64,000 nucleotides of DNA from Globodera rostochiensis (GCA_018350325.1 JAEVLN010000007.1:649109-713108), one strand, 5' to 3'. Shown: positions 44,515 through 55,737, counted from the first letter of the stretch. The notes: generated by a model from the sequence alone, not told the origin. Translations and numbers: made by a program.

Positions 44515-45305
44515 CCATACCGTAACCAAATTAAATAATTATTCGGGGCCATACCGTAACCAAATCAAATAATTGTTCGGGCCATACCGTAACCAAATTA
44601 AATAATTGTTCTGGGCCATACCGTAACCAAATAAATAAATGTTCTTGGCCATACCGTAACCAAATTAAATAATTGTTCTGGGCCATACCGTAACCAAATA
44701 AATAAATGTTCTTGGCCATACCGTAACCAAATTAAATAATTGTTCTGGGCCATACCGTAACCAAATAAATAAATGTTCTTGGCCATACCGTAACCAAATT
44801 AAATTTGTGCGGGGCCATACCGTGACCAAATCAAATAATTGTTCAGGGCCATACCGTGACCAAATCAAATAATTATTCGGGGCCATACCGTAACCAAATT
44901 AAATAATTATTCGGTGCCATACCGTAACCAAATCAAATAATTGTTCGGGCCATACCGTAACCAAATTAAATAATTGTTCTGGGCCATACCGTAACCAAAT
45001 AAATAAATGTTCTTGGCCATACCGTAACCAAATTAAATAATTGTTCTGGGCCATACCGTAACCAAATAAATAAATGTTCTTGGCCATACCGTAACCAAAT
45101 TAAATAATTGTTCTGGGCCATACCGTAACCAAATAAATAAATGTTCTTGGCCATACCGTAACCAAATTAAATTTGTGCGGGGCCATACCGTGACCAAATC
45201 AAATAATTGTTCAGGGCCATACCGTGACCAAATCAAATAATTATTCGGGGCCATACCGTGACCAAATCAAATAATTATTCGGGGCCATACCGTGACCAAA
45301 TCAAA
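44515..45305. repeat. 33-34-bp satellite array, T1
   Basis: About 24 units of GGCCATACCGTAACCAAATT plus AAATAATTGTTCT. A higher-order period of about 368 bp is visible: 44,531-44,886 closely resembles 44,899-45,254. Open frames on - (FGYGMAQNNYLIWLRYG) are repeat artefacts. The array is 500 bp upstream of the secreted TM gene. A shorter array of the same unit is at 52,205-52,490. Confidence 0.88.
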
Positions 45306-45831
45306 TATTGGAAATTTTTAAAAAAGTGAAGTGAAATCAATAAAAGTAATAAAATAATTATAAACAAAAATGTAAAATTATAAAAAATGTCATGGGAAGT
45401 CACGGCACATCCCCCTCTACAATATAGCAAACAAATAATGCCGTTGGCAAAATAACCACAAGGCTTATTTGATTGCCCTTTGACAATGGCATAAAACGTC
45501 AATAAGAAAACGTGGCAATTTTCCTTTATTCGTATCCATCAAGCACTCGAGAAAATTGGTTTATACATATACATGAAACAAGGCTAGGTTTGACATAATT
45601 TATGTATAATAAAATATATTTAAATAAGTATATGAGTTAAGTTATACAATTTTATTGTACAAATTAAATTATATAATTTAAAAAATATGCCGTATTTCCT
45701 CTTATGAGTCCCCGGGCAAAAAAGACCTCAAAAAACCCAAGATTTTTGTATCTATTTGGGGCGGGCTCAGAGAAACTGCGGTGTAATAAATTATAACTTC
45801 GTTTAGATATAATTCAAAAAAAGAAAAAAAA

Positions 45832-46956
45832 ATGTTTACTTTTGCTAATTGCTTGATCTTGGCATTTTTATTTGGTGTGGCATCTTCAAAATCAACTAAA
45901 ATTCAACATCAAAAGTTTGTATTATAAAATGCAAGATCATTCCAAAAAATAATTTCTCCCATTTGGCATTTATTAAATAATGAAACAATAATTTAGTTCC
46001 CCAAAATTTTGGCACCAATTGATGAAAGAAAATGGAATTTGTGAGAAACAAGTCAAACAAATGGCTGACGAAATGGACAAAATTAATCCCTTAATTGAGA
46101 AGCTTTCGAAGGAAGAAAATTATGAGCCTCCGCGACTATCTTCCAAACAGTCGGCATTTGAGGTGTTTATAAAATATTAATAGCAAAATATTTGCACCGA
46201 TTTTCTATTTAAAATGTTAAATTTGTTAAGAAAACCAATTCTAATAAATTCAACCAAAATTCCACGCCGAATCAGTTGAAACATCAGGAAAAGCAATCGC
46301 TGTTTTTAAACCTCTTCAAACTGGACAATTTTTACGAATTGATAAGACGTCAAGAAAAAGTGGCTAAATTGGTGCAAGATTTGGCCAAAACTTTCATAAA
46401 CATAAAAAGTTCGATGATCAAAATTGAAATAACCACAATTTTGGACAAAACAGAAAATGCAATGAATTTCTTGGCCGAACAAAATGGAATTGTTCATGAA
46501 AAAGCTAAGAAGATTGACCTTCGTGAAATTGTCAAAAAAATGGCAACAATTTGGTCCGAAATGAGTCGCGCCAAAAATGGCGGTGAAAATGCCAAAGAAA
46601 TTGTTAATTTATGGCAATCGGTGAAGCAAAATGACGACTTCAAAAAATACTTTGGAAACAAAAGTGAAGGTAAAGGAGGTTTATAGTATTTCATTTAATA
46701 TACAATTACATTTTGAGTCGATAAAAAAAAGTTTTGAATATTAGCTCCATAAAATTTCGTTTATTTTTTTTACTAATTTCTTAATAAAAACATTTAAATT
46801 TTAGGCAAAAAGCGTCGACGCAAGCGGTGGGTTGCCCCAATTCATCACTCAAGTGGCAATCCAATACTTGACCTCATTGTTGGCCTCGTTCTCATCGTCA
46901 TCGCCTGTCTCATCGTATGGTTCCTTGTTTGGATTATGAACCGCCATCGGAATTAA
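45832..46956 (+). CDS. Secreted/anchored helical protein with C-terminal TM, copy 1
   Basis: Four exons (45832-45914, 45997-46162, 46231-46669, 46805-46956) give a 279-residue frame. Signal peptide MFTFANCLILAFLFGVASS. The ectodomain is helical and charged (FWHQLMKENGICEKQVKQMA; NFYELIRRQEKVAKLVQDLA; IEITTILDKTENAMNFLAEQ). The last exon encodes a polybasic stretch (GKKRRRKRW) and one transmembrane helix (LIVGLVLIVIACLIVWFLVW), ending NRHRN. That is the layout of a type I single-pass protein, or a precursor cleaved at the KKRRRKR (furin-like) site to release a soluble product. No family recognised. A truncated paralog is at 53014. Confidence 0.75.
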
Positions 46957-47640
46957 TGCTCAGGATGGTCTAAATGTACGAATTGAACGATGTTGTCGTT
47001 ATAATAATCTTTTTTATTTTTTGTGGGTTTTTATAATTCTTTTTTCCTTTTTTTATTGTCAAAATTTGTTGGCATAGATTCGCTTTTTATTTATGTAATT
47101 TGTCTCCTTTGTTTCTTTCGTTTATTGTTCCATTTTTGCTATTTTGGCAGAAAATTTATTTTTTGTTCTTTGAAAAATTTAGTATGTTTTGTCATTGTTA
47201 AACCTGGAATAATAGGCAAATTTCCTATTAAAAAAAAATCGAACAGAAGTGCAGTAGAAAAACCATTTTCGGCATTCGGCAAAATGAAATGTCAGAGTCG
47301 TGTTTCTAGCCTCTAATTTTATCCATAAAAAATATTATATTATATTGAATGATGGCAAACAATATTTAACTCTAAATATAAAGCTTATATAAAATTGTTT
47401 TTCAATTTTTTCTTTTTTTTTTGCTCTTTTAAAAAATGCATTTAAAATTGAGGCGTTATTAAAACAAATTATGCTAATAATTATTATTATTAAAGCTCCT
47501 GACTAATAGTTTTATATATATTATTTGAGTAATATTTGAATTTATTTAAAAATTTATGCGATTTGGTTAATCCAAAGTTTAAAAATGCCCTTCTGACCTT
47601 TTGATTTTAAAAATCATAATCCCGTCCACGAACCCCGACT
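46957..47640. other. 3' flank of the TM gene
   Basis: Matches 53,790-53,916 plus 55,160-55,740 of block T2. TTTATTTATGTAATTTGTC at about 47,085-47,103 is the empty site of the pogo-like insertion found in T2. No coding evidence. Confidence 0.6.
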
Positions 47641-47792
47641 TTTTTTAGTCGGGATTTTCGTCCCCGACCCCGCTTTTTGAATTTTTCGGGGTTTTTGCTG
47701 GGAAAACCCTCGACCCCCGACTTTTTTGGTCGGGGACGAAAACTCCGATCCCGACTTTTTTCGCCCCCGAGGGGTCGGGGCTCAACCCAACG
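47625..47792. mobile_element. GC-rich MITE, T1 copy (damaged left end)
   Basis: Homologous to the intact copy at 55738-55884 (CCCCGACTTTTTTTAGTCGG motifs), but the left terminus AGGGTTGAGC is missing and the right end reads GGGGCTCAACCCAACGG. Confidence 0.65.
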
Positions 47793-48396
47793 GGTTGCCT
47801 TTGATGATTGACCTGATTTAATTAAGCGGAATGAAAAGGACAAACATTTTTGAAAAGATTGTAGAAAGCTGCAAAAAATTGCAAGTTTCTTTTTAAATAA
47901 TAATTTCGGATCATTTTGATTAATTTAAGCAAAAATTTGAAAATTCAAATTTATATTTTTAGTGATAATGACCTTTCCCCAATTAGTTCTAATTCATTCC
48001 AAAAATATTTTTAAAAATCGGAAATAGTTTAAAAGATCTTTAAAAATTGTTTACTCCTGCATAGACACTCGCCAAATGTTATAAGAAATCATTTACAAAA
48101 TCGGGGCTCAATTCACCAGTATTTTTTTTTTCTCACTGAGAGCAATTTTCCGAAAATTGTCAGAGAGCAATTTACCTAGACTCTTACATTTTCGTCACAG
48201 TTTATTGGGTTAAAAATGAATAAATTTATGAAAATATCAATTTTTATAGTCCAAAAAAACATATAAATGAGCATCAATTTCAGAAAATGGGAAAGCTGTT
48301 CATGACTTGCCTAATTTATGATTAAAAAATATTTTGGAACTGATTTTTTGATCAACTCGCGGATTAACATCACTATCACATTTAGTTCTATGCTTC
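47793..48396. other. Junction region and 3' flank of CBM2-C
   Basis: 47,830-47,990 retains a short piece of the decayed gene: homology joins AAAAGGACAAA directly to AGAAAGCTGCAAAAAATTGC, a deletion relative to 55,958-57,030. The rest is AT-rich 3' flank of CBM2-C. Confidence 0.5.
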
Positions 48397-48867
48397 TTAA
48401 CCTGCAGAATCCGGGCATTTTTTTGTGCTTAGCACAGATTTCATGGCCACAATCGTTACTTCTGGTTCACCACCACCGCCGGCCACAGTAATTCCGGCAT
48501 CGGCAAAGGATTGTCCGGGATAAAGACGCACATTGTCCGGTAATGTGAACTGCTTGTTGTCCGTGCCGTTGACCGGGTTCATGTTCCAATACTTTTCCAG
48601 AATTGCCTAAATGTTATTTTAATTAATTAAAATTATTTAATTATTAATTGAATGAGAAATTACCCCGTTTTGCAGCTGAACTTGAAACGTCAGATGGCAA
48701 ATCAGCTTGAAAATGTTGCCAGTGAATTCCAGGCTGTAATTGTAGTGGTTTTCCGTGCTGTTCACTAACTCCACTGACACAATGACTGGACTTGTGCTTG
48801 GTTGAGCCAAAACTACGGTCGCGCAAATAAAAAAACCAAAAGACAATATTCCGATCAGTCCATTCAT
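48397..48867 (-). CDS. CBM2-type cellulose-binding secreted protein, copy C
   Basis: Two exons (48664-48867, 48397-48606) give 137 residues. Signal peptide MNGLIGILSFGFFICATVVL with cleavage near AQP, then one CBM2 domain: SPVIVSVELVNSTENHYNYS, LEFTGNIFKLICHLTFQVQL, EKYWNMNPVNGTDNKQFTLP, NVRLYPGQSFADAGITVAGG and GGEPEVTIV. There is no catalytic domain. Known cyst-nematode proteins with this layout are secreted into the plant and act on cell walls. Compared with copy D it has small changes (CHLTFQVQLQNG; AMKSVLSTKKCPDSAG). The intron is short and ends TTTAG. Intact. Confidence 0.82.
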
Positions 48868-49411
48868 TTTATTATGTTTTTTTATAAAAACTTAATATGA
48901 TTGAGATTTTAATTATAAATGATTGAAGTTCTGCTTTTGCTTTGAAGCTTTAATTCCTATGGATTTTAATGGAAATTTTTTTATGTGAAAATTTAGTTAA
49001 AATCTGTTTGTTTCCTATTCATTTGATTAAATTTACGTTCAATAGCGGATGTTTGTATCTATATCGGTAAATTACTTTAATTTCAAAAAATTTAACGGAA
49101 AACTATAATAAAAATATAATATGTCTCTGCCGTTAGTGTTGTTATGACAACACTCTGTGTTTACTGCAAAAATATGAGATGAATTTACATAATCATCGGC
49201 TAGCCGGCTGACTGTTTTTGATTCAAAACGTTGTTAAAAAATTTATTTATATTTTCTTTAATTGTTGGGTCTCAATTTAAAAAATATTTTACTTATTTTA
49301 CATTTGCTTTTAACAGCGTTGGCATCCCGTATTTATGTAAATGGAAATTCATATTTTTTTTGCGCATTCTTGAGATGGCGTCAAAATGCCAAAATCAAAG
49401 GCAAATTCCCG
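48868..49411. other. Upstream region of CBM2-C
   Basis: 48,870-49,262 matches the upstream blocks of CBM2-B and D. After ATTTTCTTTAA the sequence changes and the foldback element follows. Confidence 0.6.
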
Positions 49412-50250
49412 GTGCGGTACGTTTGAATTCCCGGTGCGGTACGTTTGAGTGTGGCCGTTTGAGTGTGGCCGTTTGAGTGTGGCGCCGTTTGAGTGTGGCG
49501 CCGTTTGAGTGTGGCGCCGTTTGAGTGTGGCGCCGTTTGAGTGTGGCGCCGTTTGAGTGTGGCGCCGTTTGAGTGTGGCCGTTTGAGTGTGAAGTCAAAA
49601 ATGGACCTTTCAGTGTCAAATTTTAAAACATGTGAAAAGGAATGATTCGACATTTTTTTACAATTTATTTTCAGAAAGGAAAAAGATGTTCTAAGATTCA
49701 TTCAATAAAGTATCAGAATAACAATCAATATTTGAACAAAGCATTAAAACAGTAATAAAAAGAAACGTAATCACGGATTCATATTGTAATTGTAAGAGAT
49801 GCCCTGAAGGAATTCAATGATTGCTTGATGATTGGGATTGGCTGCATATTGGTGATCATTATTGCCCGGGTTTACAGGTGCATAACGTTGAATGAGTTCA
49901 AGGATACGGCGGTCGGCTTCGCGAAATTTCTGCCTCTTCTTCGCCGCTTGATGACCTTTTTTGCAAATTTTTGAAGTTATTATATTTTTTTGTATACCAG
50001 CAATGAACTGGGAGAACACAGAATATTGGCGTTTTCTTTTAAGTTCCATAGTAATAAGAATTTTTTTAGGTTTCAAGGTTTTTTATTAGATTGATTTCAT
50101 TGACACTGAAAGGTCCATTTTTAACTTCACACTCAAACGGCCACACTCAAACGGCGGCACTCAAACGGCCACACTCAAACGGCGGCACTCAAACGGCGCC
50201 ACACTCAAACGGCGACACTCAAACGGCCACACTCAAACGTCCGGGTCCGT
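49412..50250. mobile_element. Foldback element 1 with minisatellite arms
   Basis: The left arm (49,435-49,620) is repeats of GTTTGAGTGTGGCGCC, followed by GAAGTCAAAAATGGACCTTT and CAGTGTCAA. The right arm (50,098-50,245) carries the exact inverse: TTGACACTGAAAGGTCCATT, then CACACTCAAACGGC repeats. The 480-bp centre has an open frame on - (49771-50049). Arms made of tandem repeats define Foldback-type elements. The outer ends (CGGTGCGGTACGTTTGAA; ACGTCCGGGTCCG) are not symmetrical. Confidence 0.7.
49771..50049 (-). CDS. ORF inside foldback element 1, 92 residues
   Basis: ATG-initiated open frame, basic N-terminus (MELKRKRQYSVFSQFIAGIQ, then KKGHQAAKKRQKFREADRRI)  and a neutral C-terminus (APVNPGNNDHQYAANPNHQA). 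Codon use looks coding and the product resembles a small basic DNA- or RNA-binding peptide, but no family is recognised. It could be an exon of a captured host gene or an element-encoded protein. Confidence 0.4.
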   Translation of the reverse strand: MELKRKRQYSVFSQFIAGIQKNIITSKICKKGHQAAKKRQKFREADRRILELIQRYAPVNPGNNDHQYAANPNHQAIIEFLQGISYNYNMNP

Positions 50251-50277
50251 TTTGCAAAGATTCAATGCAAATGTGGG

Positions 50278-51181
50278 GTACATGTCAACTCGCCGACGCC
50301 GACTCGCCGATGGTCGACTCGCCGACATGTCAACTCGCCGACATGTCAACTCGCCGACATGTCAACTCGCCGACATGTCAACTCGCCGACATGTCAACTC
50401 GCCGACATGTCAACTCGCCGACGTGTCAACTCGCCGACGGTTGACTCGCCGATGGTTCAACTCGCCGACGGCCGACTCGCCGATAATAGTTCAATCCTGT
50501 TTTTATCTATCAACTCAAATTTTTGAATTTAAAAAGTTAGATTTGTAAAAATCTCAATCTAGTTCAGAGGGAAAATATGTCGGAATTAAAAAATTAGTCA
50601 ACCCAAAAAGAGGAATTGTTTTTGAAATATTGTGTTTGAATTTGGGTTTGGGGTTCGACATTCGGAAAACCCGAGCTCGGATTCGCTGCCCTAAGCTTAT
50701 ATTTACTCTAGAAAATATGCATTTTTAAAGAAATTTTGGGAAATAAATTATAAACATCTAAATTTTTAACATTTTTTCGGTCGGGCCCCCAATTCTTCAT
50801 GATTGGTGCAATTTTTTTTCCAGAACTAAATTGAGATTTTTACAAATCTAACTTTTTAAATTCAAAAATTATAGTTGATAGATAAAAACAGGAATGAACT
50901 ATTATCGGCGAGTCGACCGTCGGCGAGTTGAACCATCGGCGAGTCAACCATCGGCGAGTCAACCGTCGGCGAGTTGACACGTCGGCGAGTCGGCGTCGGC
51001 GAGTCGACCATCGGCGAGTCGGCGTCGGCGAGTCGACCATCGGCGAGTCGGCGTCGGCGAGTTGAACCACCGGCGAGTCAACCGTCGGCGAGTTGACACG
51101 TCGGCGAGTTGACATGTCGGCGAGTCGGCGTCGGCGAGTCGACCATCGGCGAGTCGGCGTCGGCGAGTTGAACTGTTCCCC
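50278..51181. mobile_element. Foldback element 2 with 16-bp repeat arms
   Basis: Left arm: GTCAACTCGCCGACAT units (50,283-50,485), then ATAGTTCAATCCTGTTTTTA and on through AAAAAGTTAGATTTG. Right arm: the inverse (50,820-50,910), then GGCGAGTTGACACGTC-type units to 51,175. Flanks are AAATGTGG on both sides. The uninterrupted site is readable in block T1 at about 43,110 (GCAAATGTGGAGCCAAAC). The target duplication is therefore 6-8 bp. Frames such as QLADMSTRRHVNSPT are repeat artefacts. Confidence 0.82.
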
Positions 51182-52200
51182 AAATGTGGAACCAAACAAA
51201 GTTATGCCTGTGGAGAACGGAATATATCGGGATCGCATTTATGCCCGTTAGTTTAGCCATTTTATTGTGAACTTAAATCAAAGTTAATTAATAATTTAAA
51301 ATTGTAATTTAAAAACCATACAAAACTTTCATAGAACATTTTATACATCTGGTGAAATTTTGGATGAACGCGCTATGGAACGCGTTCGAAGAGAATTTGC
51401 AGAGCCAAACAATGCTATGCCTGTCGAGTAGTGATGCCTAGACATAAAATTTACCGAGGCCCGAGATTTAACCCTGTGATTCGAGACCGATGCTTTTTGA
51501 AAATTTTTAAATTTTTTTAGGTTCACAAATTCGGGAAATTGAAAAATTTTAGCCATTTTTATTCTGGGTTTCTGGAGCGACCAGCGGTGCCAACAGCGAT
51601 GCCGAGAAAATTTGGCATTACGTATTTTCAAATCTTTCAAGCTCTAGAGATCTGTAACGAAATTTTCGCCAAAAACGGCACCTATAACAGTGTATTTTTC
51701 AAGACCAAAAACCCAAGACCGAGACTCAGCAAGCCAAGACTTTTTCGAGGTTAATTAATTGTTTCTGGAACATTTTGGTATTTAGAATTTTAAATTTAAA
51801 ACGCTGGCAAAAGTCTGTCTGTCTGTACATTCGTAGTGTTATTTATGGAAATCAGATCATTAATTTGTTTATCCATATTTCAAATTGTTTATGTTGCTGG
51901 ATTATTTATTTAAAAAATGATTTTTTTAATATCTCTTTTTCAGTCTCTTAACTGAGCATATTCATTTTCAGCAAATTTTTTTAGTCAAAAAAAAAAATTC
52001 CACTATTAGAAAGATTCGATTATCTGGAGAATTGATTTTAAATTTTATATTTTAGGGGTGTATTTTCAAGAGATTGAATTTAATAACAGATCAAATTTTA
52101 ACGGTTTTAACCAGGACTTCCTGGGACCAAAAAAATCGGGACCGGGGTTGTTGTCAGCATCGGATACTAAAAATCTCTCCTTCTTCTGGAGCTGCAGATG
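51182..52200. repeat. Block T2, copy of 43,110-44,510
   Basis: Near-identical to block T1 through GTTATGCCTGTGGAGAACGG to GGAGCTGCAGATGGTGCCAT, minus the 319-bp insertion. It contains a CTCGG-type relic (about 51,420-51,500). Open frames are the same in both blocks but have no clear coding character. Confidence 0.8.
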
Positions 52201-52204
52201 GTGC

Positions 52205-52490
52205 CATCAAATAATTGTTCTGGGCCATACCGTAACCAAATTAAATAATTGTTCTTGGCCATACCGTAACCAAATTAAATAATTGTTCGGGGCCATACCG
52301 TGACCAAATCAAATAATTGTTCAGGGCCATACCGTGACCAAATCAAATAATTATTCGGGGCCATACCGTGACCAAATCAAATAATTATTCGGGGCCATAC
52401 CGCGACCGGAATACACGTTTGTGCGGGGCCATACCGTGAGCAAATCAAATAATTGTTCGGGGCCATACCGTAACCAAATCAAAAATATTG
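52205..52490. repeat. 33-34-bp satellite array, T2
   Basis: About eight units of the GGCCATACCGTAACCAAAT satellite. T1 has about 24, so the arrays differ threefold in copy number since duplication. Confidence 0.85.
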
Positions 52491-53013
52491 GAAATTTTTT
52501 AAAAATTGAATTGGAATCAATAAAAGTAATAAAATAATTATTAACAAAAATGTAAAATTATAAAAAAAGTCATGGGAAGTCAGGGCACATCCCCCTCTAT
52601 AATATAGCAAATCAATATGTAATGCAGTGGCAAAATAGCCACAAGGCTTATTTGATTGCCCTTTGACAATGGCATAAAACGTCAATGAGAAAACGTGGCA
52701 CTTTTCCTTTATTCGTATCCATTTAAGCACTCGAAAAAATTGTTTTATACATTAAATAAAACAAGGCTAGGTTTGACATAATTTATGATAATAAAATAAA
52801 TACAAATTAATATATGAGTTAAGTTATACAATTTTATTTAACAAATTAAATTATATAATTTTAAAAAATATGCCGTATTTCCTCTTATGAGACCCCGGGC
52901 AAAAAAGACCTCAAAAAACCCAAGATTTTTGTATCTATTTGGGGCGGGCTCAGAGAAACTGCGGTGTAATAAATTATAACTTCGTTTAGATATAATTCAA
53001 AAAAAGAACAAAA

Positions 53014-53808
53014 ATGTTTGCTAATTGCTTGATCTTGGCATTTTTATTTGTTGTGGCATCTTCAAAATCAACTCAAATTCAACATCCAAAGTTTGTCTTA
53101 TATTTATATAAAAATCCAAGACCATTCCAAAAAATAATTTGGCATTTATTAAATAAGAAAAAAAACAATAATTTAGTCCCACACAATTTTGGCACCAATT
53201 GATGAAAGAAAATGGAATTCGGGACGAACAAATCAAACAAATGGCCGTCGAAATGGACAAAAGTGATTCTTTTATTGAGAAACTTTCGAAGGAAGAAAAT
53301 TATAAGCCTCCGCGACAATCTCCCAAACAGCCGGCATTTGAGGTGTTTATAAAATATATTAAAAATTAATTAGCAAAAAATATTTGCACCGATTTTTTTA
53401 TTTAAAAATGTTAATTTGTTAAAAAATAAATTTAACCAAAATTCCACGCCGAATCAGTTGAAACATCCGGGAAAGCAATCGCTGTTTTTAACCCTGTTGA
53501 AACTTGACAATTTTTACGAATTGGTGAAAGATCAAAAAGAATTGGCTAAATTGGTGCAAGATTTGGCCAAAACATTCATAAACATAAAAAGTGTGCTGGT
53601 CAATAATGGCCAAATTGAAATAACCACAATTTTGGACAAAACAGAAAATGCAGTGAATTTCTTGGCCAAACAAAATAAAATTGATGATGAAAAAGCTAAG
53701 AAGATTGAACTTCCTGAAATTGTGAAAAGAATGTCAACAATTTGGTCCGAAATGAGCCGCATAAATAACGGCGAAAATGCCAAAGAAAGGTCTAAATGTA
53801 CGAATTGA
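53014..53808 (+). CDS. Secreted helical protein, copy 2, truncated (TM lost)
   Basis: Paralog of 45832-46956. Exon 1 (signal peptide MFANCLILAFLFVVASS) and exon 2 (FWHQLMKENGIRDEQIKQMA) are intact in frame. The acceptor of exon 3 is altered (GTTAAGAAAACC became GTTAAAAAATAAA), so its splicing is doubtful. Exon 3 continues KQSLFLTLLKLDNFYELVKD to NNGENAKERSKCTN and stops at 53808. Here a deletion joins GCCAAAGAAA to GGTCTAAATG, removing the exon 3 end, the intron, the polybasic site and the TM helix. The product, if made, would be soluble and secreted; it could equally be a pseudogene. Confidence 0.55.
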
Positions 53809-53917
53809 ACGATGTTGTCGTTACAATTATCTTTTTTATTTTTTGTGGGTTTTTATAATTCTTTTCCTTTTTTTTTTGTCAAAATTTTTTGGCATACGTA
53901 GATTTGCTTTTTATTTA

Positions 53918-55157
53918 CCGTATTTTTCCTATTAGTAACCCACTCTCTATTTGAAACCCCTCTCTAATTGTAACCCCCCCTCGAGGGGGGATTGAAAAAT
54001 AGTAACCCACTCTCCATTTGAAACCCCTCTCTAATTGTAACCCCCCCCCCTCCCAAGGCGTGAACTTTTAAAATTATATACCTACCTAAGTCCCAACATA
54101 TTTTCTATTTTTTGCCATACCATTTATTTACATTAAAACATTAAAATTTGCGTTTTACTAATAGAAAAATGAGTGACGAAGATTCTGAGGTAGTACAACA
54201 GCGTGATATTTCAAAAAAACGTCGCATTTTTACAATCGACGAAAAATTGGAAGTCGTCGACTTCATCAAATCCCATTCAATTAATGAAGCAAGTCGGAAG
54301 TTTAAAATAGATCGCCAGAACATCAGAGAATGGCAAAAGCGAAAGCAAAAACTGCTCTCTTTGCGGTAGATTGATTGTCATTTGTTAAAAAATAATTTAC
54401 AACTTTAGGGAATCAAAATCTGGAAAACGTTTAAGACTTGACGGTGCTGGACGACATCTCCGCGACAAAGAGTTTGATGATCAAATGATTGCATGGATCA
54501 GAACACAACGAGCGTGTAATCAACGAGTTTCTCGACGAACAATTCAGATCCACGCTCTACAGATCGCAAACCAAGCAGATGAGGAGGAAACAATTTTCAA
54601 AGTGAGCTTTTGTTGTTTGGAAAAAGTTAATATGAGTTTTAAGGCGAGCTGTGGTTTGCTTAACAAGTTTATGCTTCGGCATAACTTACGCGTCCGTATT
54701 CCTAACTTTCAAAAATTTGGCATTTTTCAGAATAATTTCATTAATTTAGACGTGTGGCATAACCAATGCGTTTGACGGCTCTGAAGATGGAGAAATTCAT
54801 TGCTTCAAAGAAGATGGCCCGGTTCCAAATGGGAAGATTCGTTTGCAACAGGCACGTGAAATGGCCGAATTTGACATTTTGGCGGAAGGGATTGCAGGAC
54901 TATTTGAGGAAGTTGACGTCGAGCAAGACGAAGAAAACGGATTTATTAGTGATGGATCAGTGGAATTGTGAATTTATATCAAATTTTATTATTGTGATGA
55001 TGTTTTTTATCAAAAAAATTATATTGGTAATTTCAAAAAAAATACATTGAAAAATAGTAACCCTCTCTCCATTTGAAACCCACTCTCTAATTGTAACCCC
55101 CCCTCGAGGGGGGTTTGAACAATAGTAACCCATGGGTTACTAATAGGAAAAATACGG
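53918..55157 (+). mobile_element. pogo/Tigger-like transposon, internally deleted, 1,240 bp
   Basis: TIRs CCGTATTTTTCCTATTAGTA (53918) and its inverse ending TACGG (55157) are flanked by TA on each side (53916-53917, 55158-55159). Subterminal repeats (AGTAACCCACTCTC, GAAACCCCTCTCTAATTGTA) occur two to three times. The paralogous empty site at about 47,090 has a single TA, proving insertion after the T1/T2 duplication. It encodes transposase N- and C-terminal parts only. Confidence 0.92.
54169..54971 (+). pseudogene. Truncated pogo/Tigger-type transposase
   Basis: Exon 1 (54169-54365) has an N-terminal helix-turn-helix: KKRRIFTIDEKLEVVDFIKS, then INEASRKFKIDRQNIREWQK. Exon 2 (from 54409) encodes the CENP-B/Tc5-type second HTH: LRDKEFDDQMIAWIRTQRAC, RRTIQIHALQIA, FKASCGLLNKFMLRHNLRVR. 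The last piece (about 54750-54971) is the C-terminal tail GITNAFDGSEDGEIHCFKED to DEENGFISDGSVEL. The DDE catalytic domain, about 300 residues, is absent between about 54,710 and 54,750, so it cannot transpose itself but could still bind its TIRs. Confidence 0.8.
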
Positions 55158-55159
55158 TA

Positions 55160-55737
55160 TGTAATTTGTCTCCTTTGTTTGTTTCGTTTTTGTTCCATTT
55201 TTGATATTTTGGTAAAAAATTTATTTTTTGTTCTTTGAAAAATTTAGTATGTTTTGTCATTGTTAAACCTGGAATAATAGGCAAATTTCCTTAAAAAAAA
55301 TCGAACAGAAGTGCAGTAGAAAAACCATTTTCGACATTCGGCAAAATGAAATGTCAGAGTCGTGTTTCTAGCCTCTAATTTTATCCATAAAAAATATTCT
55401 ATTATATTGAATGATGACAAACAATATTTAAATCTAAATATAAAGCTTATATATAATTGTTTTTCAATTTTTTCTTTTTTTTTTTGCTGTTTTAAAAAAT
55501 GCATTTAAAATTGAAGGTTTTTTAAAACAAATTATGCTAATTATTATTATTATTAAAGCTACTGACTAATAGTTTACGTTTATGTATAAAACAAGTGATA
55601 TTTATGTGGGATAATTTAATATATATATATTATTTGAGTAATATTTGAATTTATTTAAAAATTCACCCGATTTGGTTAATCCAATGTTTAAAAATGCCCT
55701 TCTGACCTTTTGATTTTAAAATCATAATGTTTAAACT
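55160..55737. other. Flank of block T2 after the transposon
   Basis: Continues the match to 47,095-47,600 of block T1 with small indels, including a 50-bp segment at about 55,570-55,620 absent from T1. No coding evidence. Confidence 0.55.

Noticed and set aside
44531..45254. Series of Trp/Tyr-rich ORFs on the minus strand
   Set aside because: Repeat artefacts of the 33-34-bp satellite; peptides recur every 67 bp in shifted frames.
45480..45490. ATGCCA hexamer (complement TGGCAT) upstream of the secreted TM gene, like the dorsal-gland motif reported for Globodera
   Set aside because: Single six-base matches occur often by chance in 64 kb, and no cluster is seen upstream of the secreted genes.
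50091..51260. Arg/Ser/Thr-rich ORFs (STRRHVNSPT) resembling a repeat protein
   Set aside because: They come from the 16-bp repeat arms of a foldback element, open in several frames on both strands.
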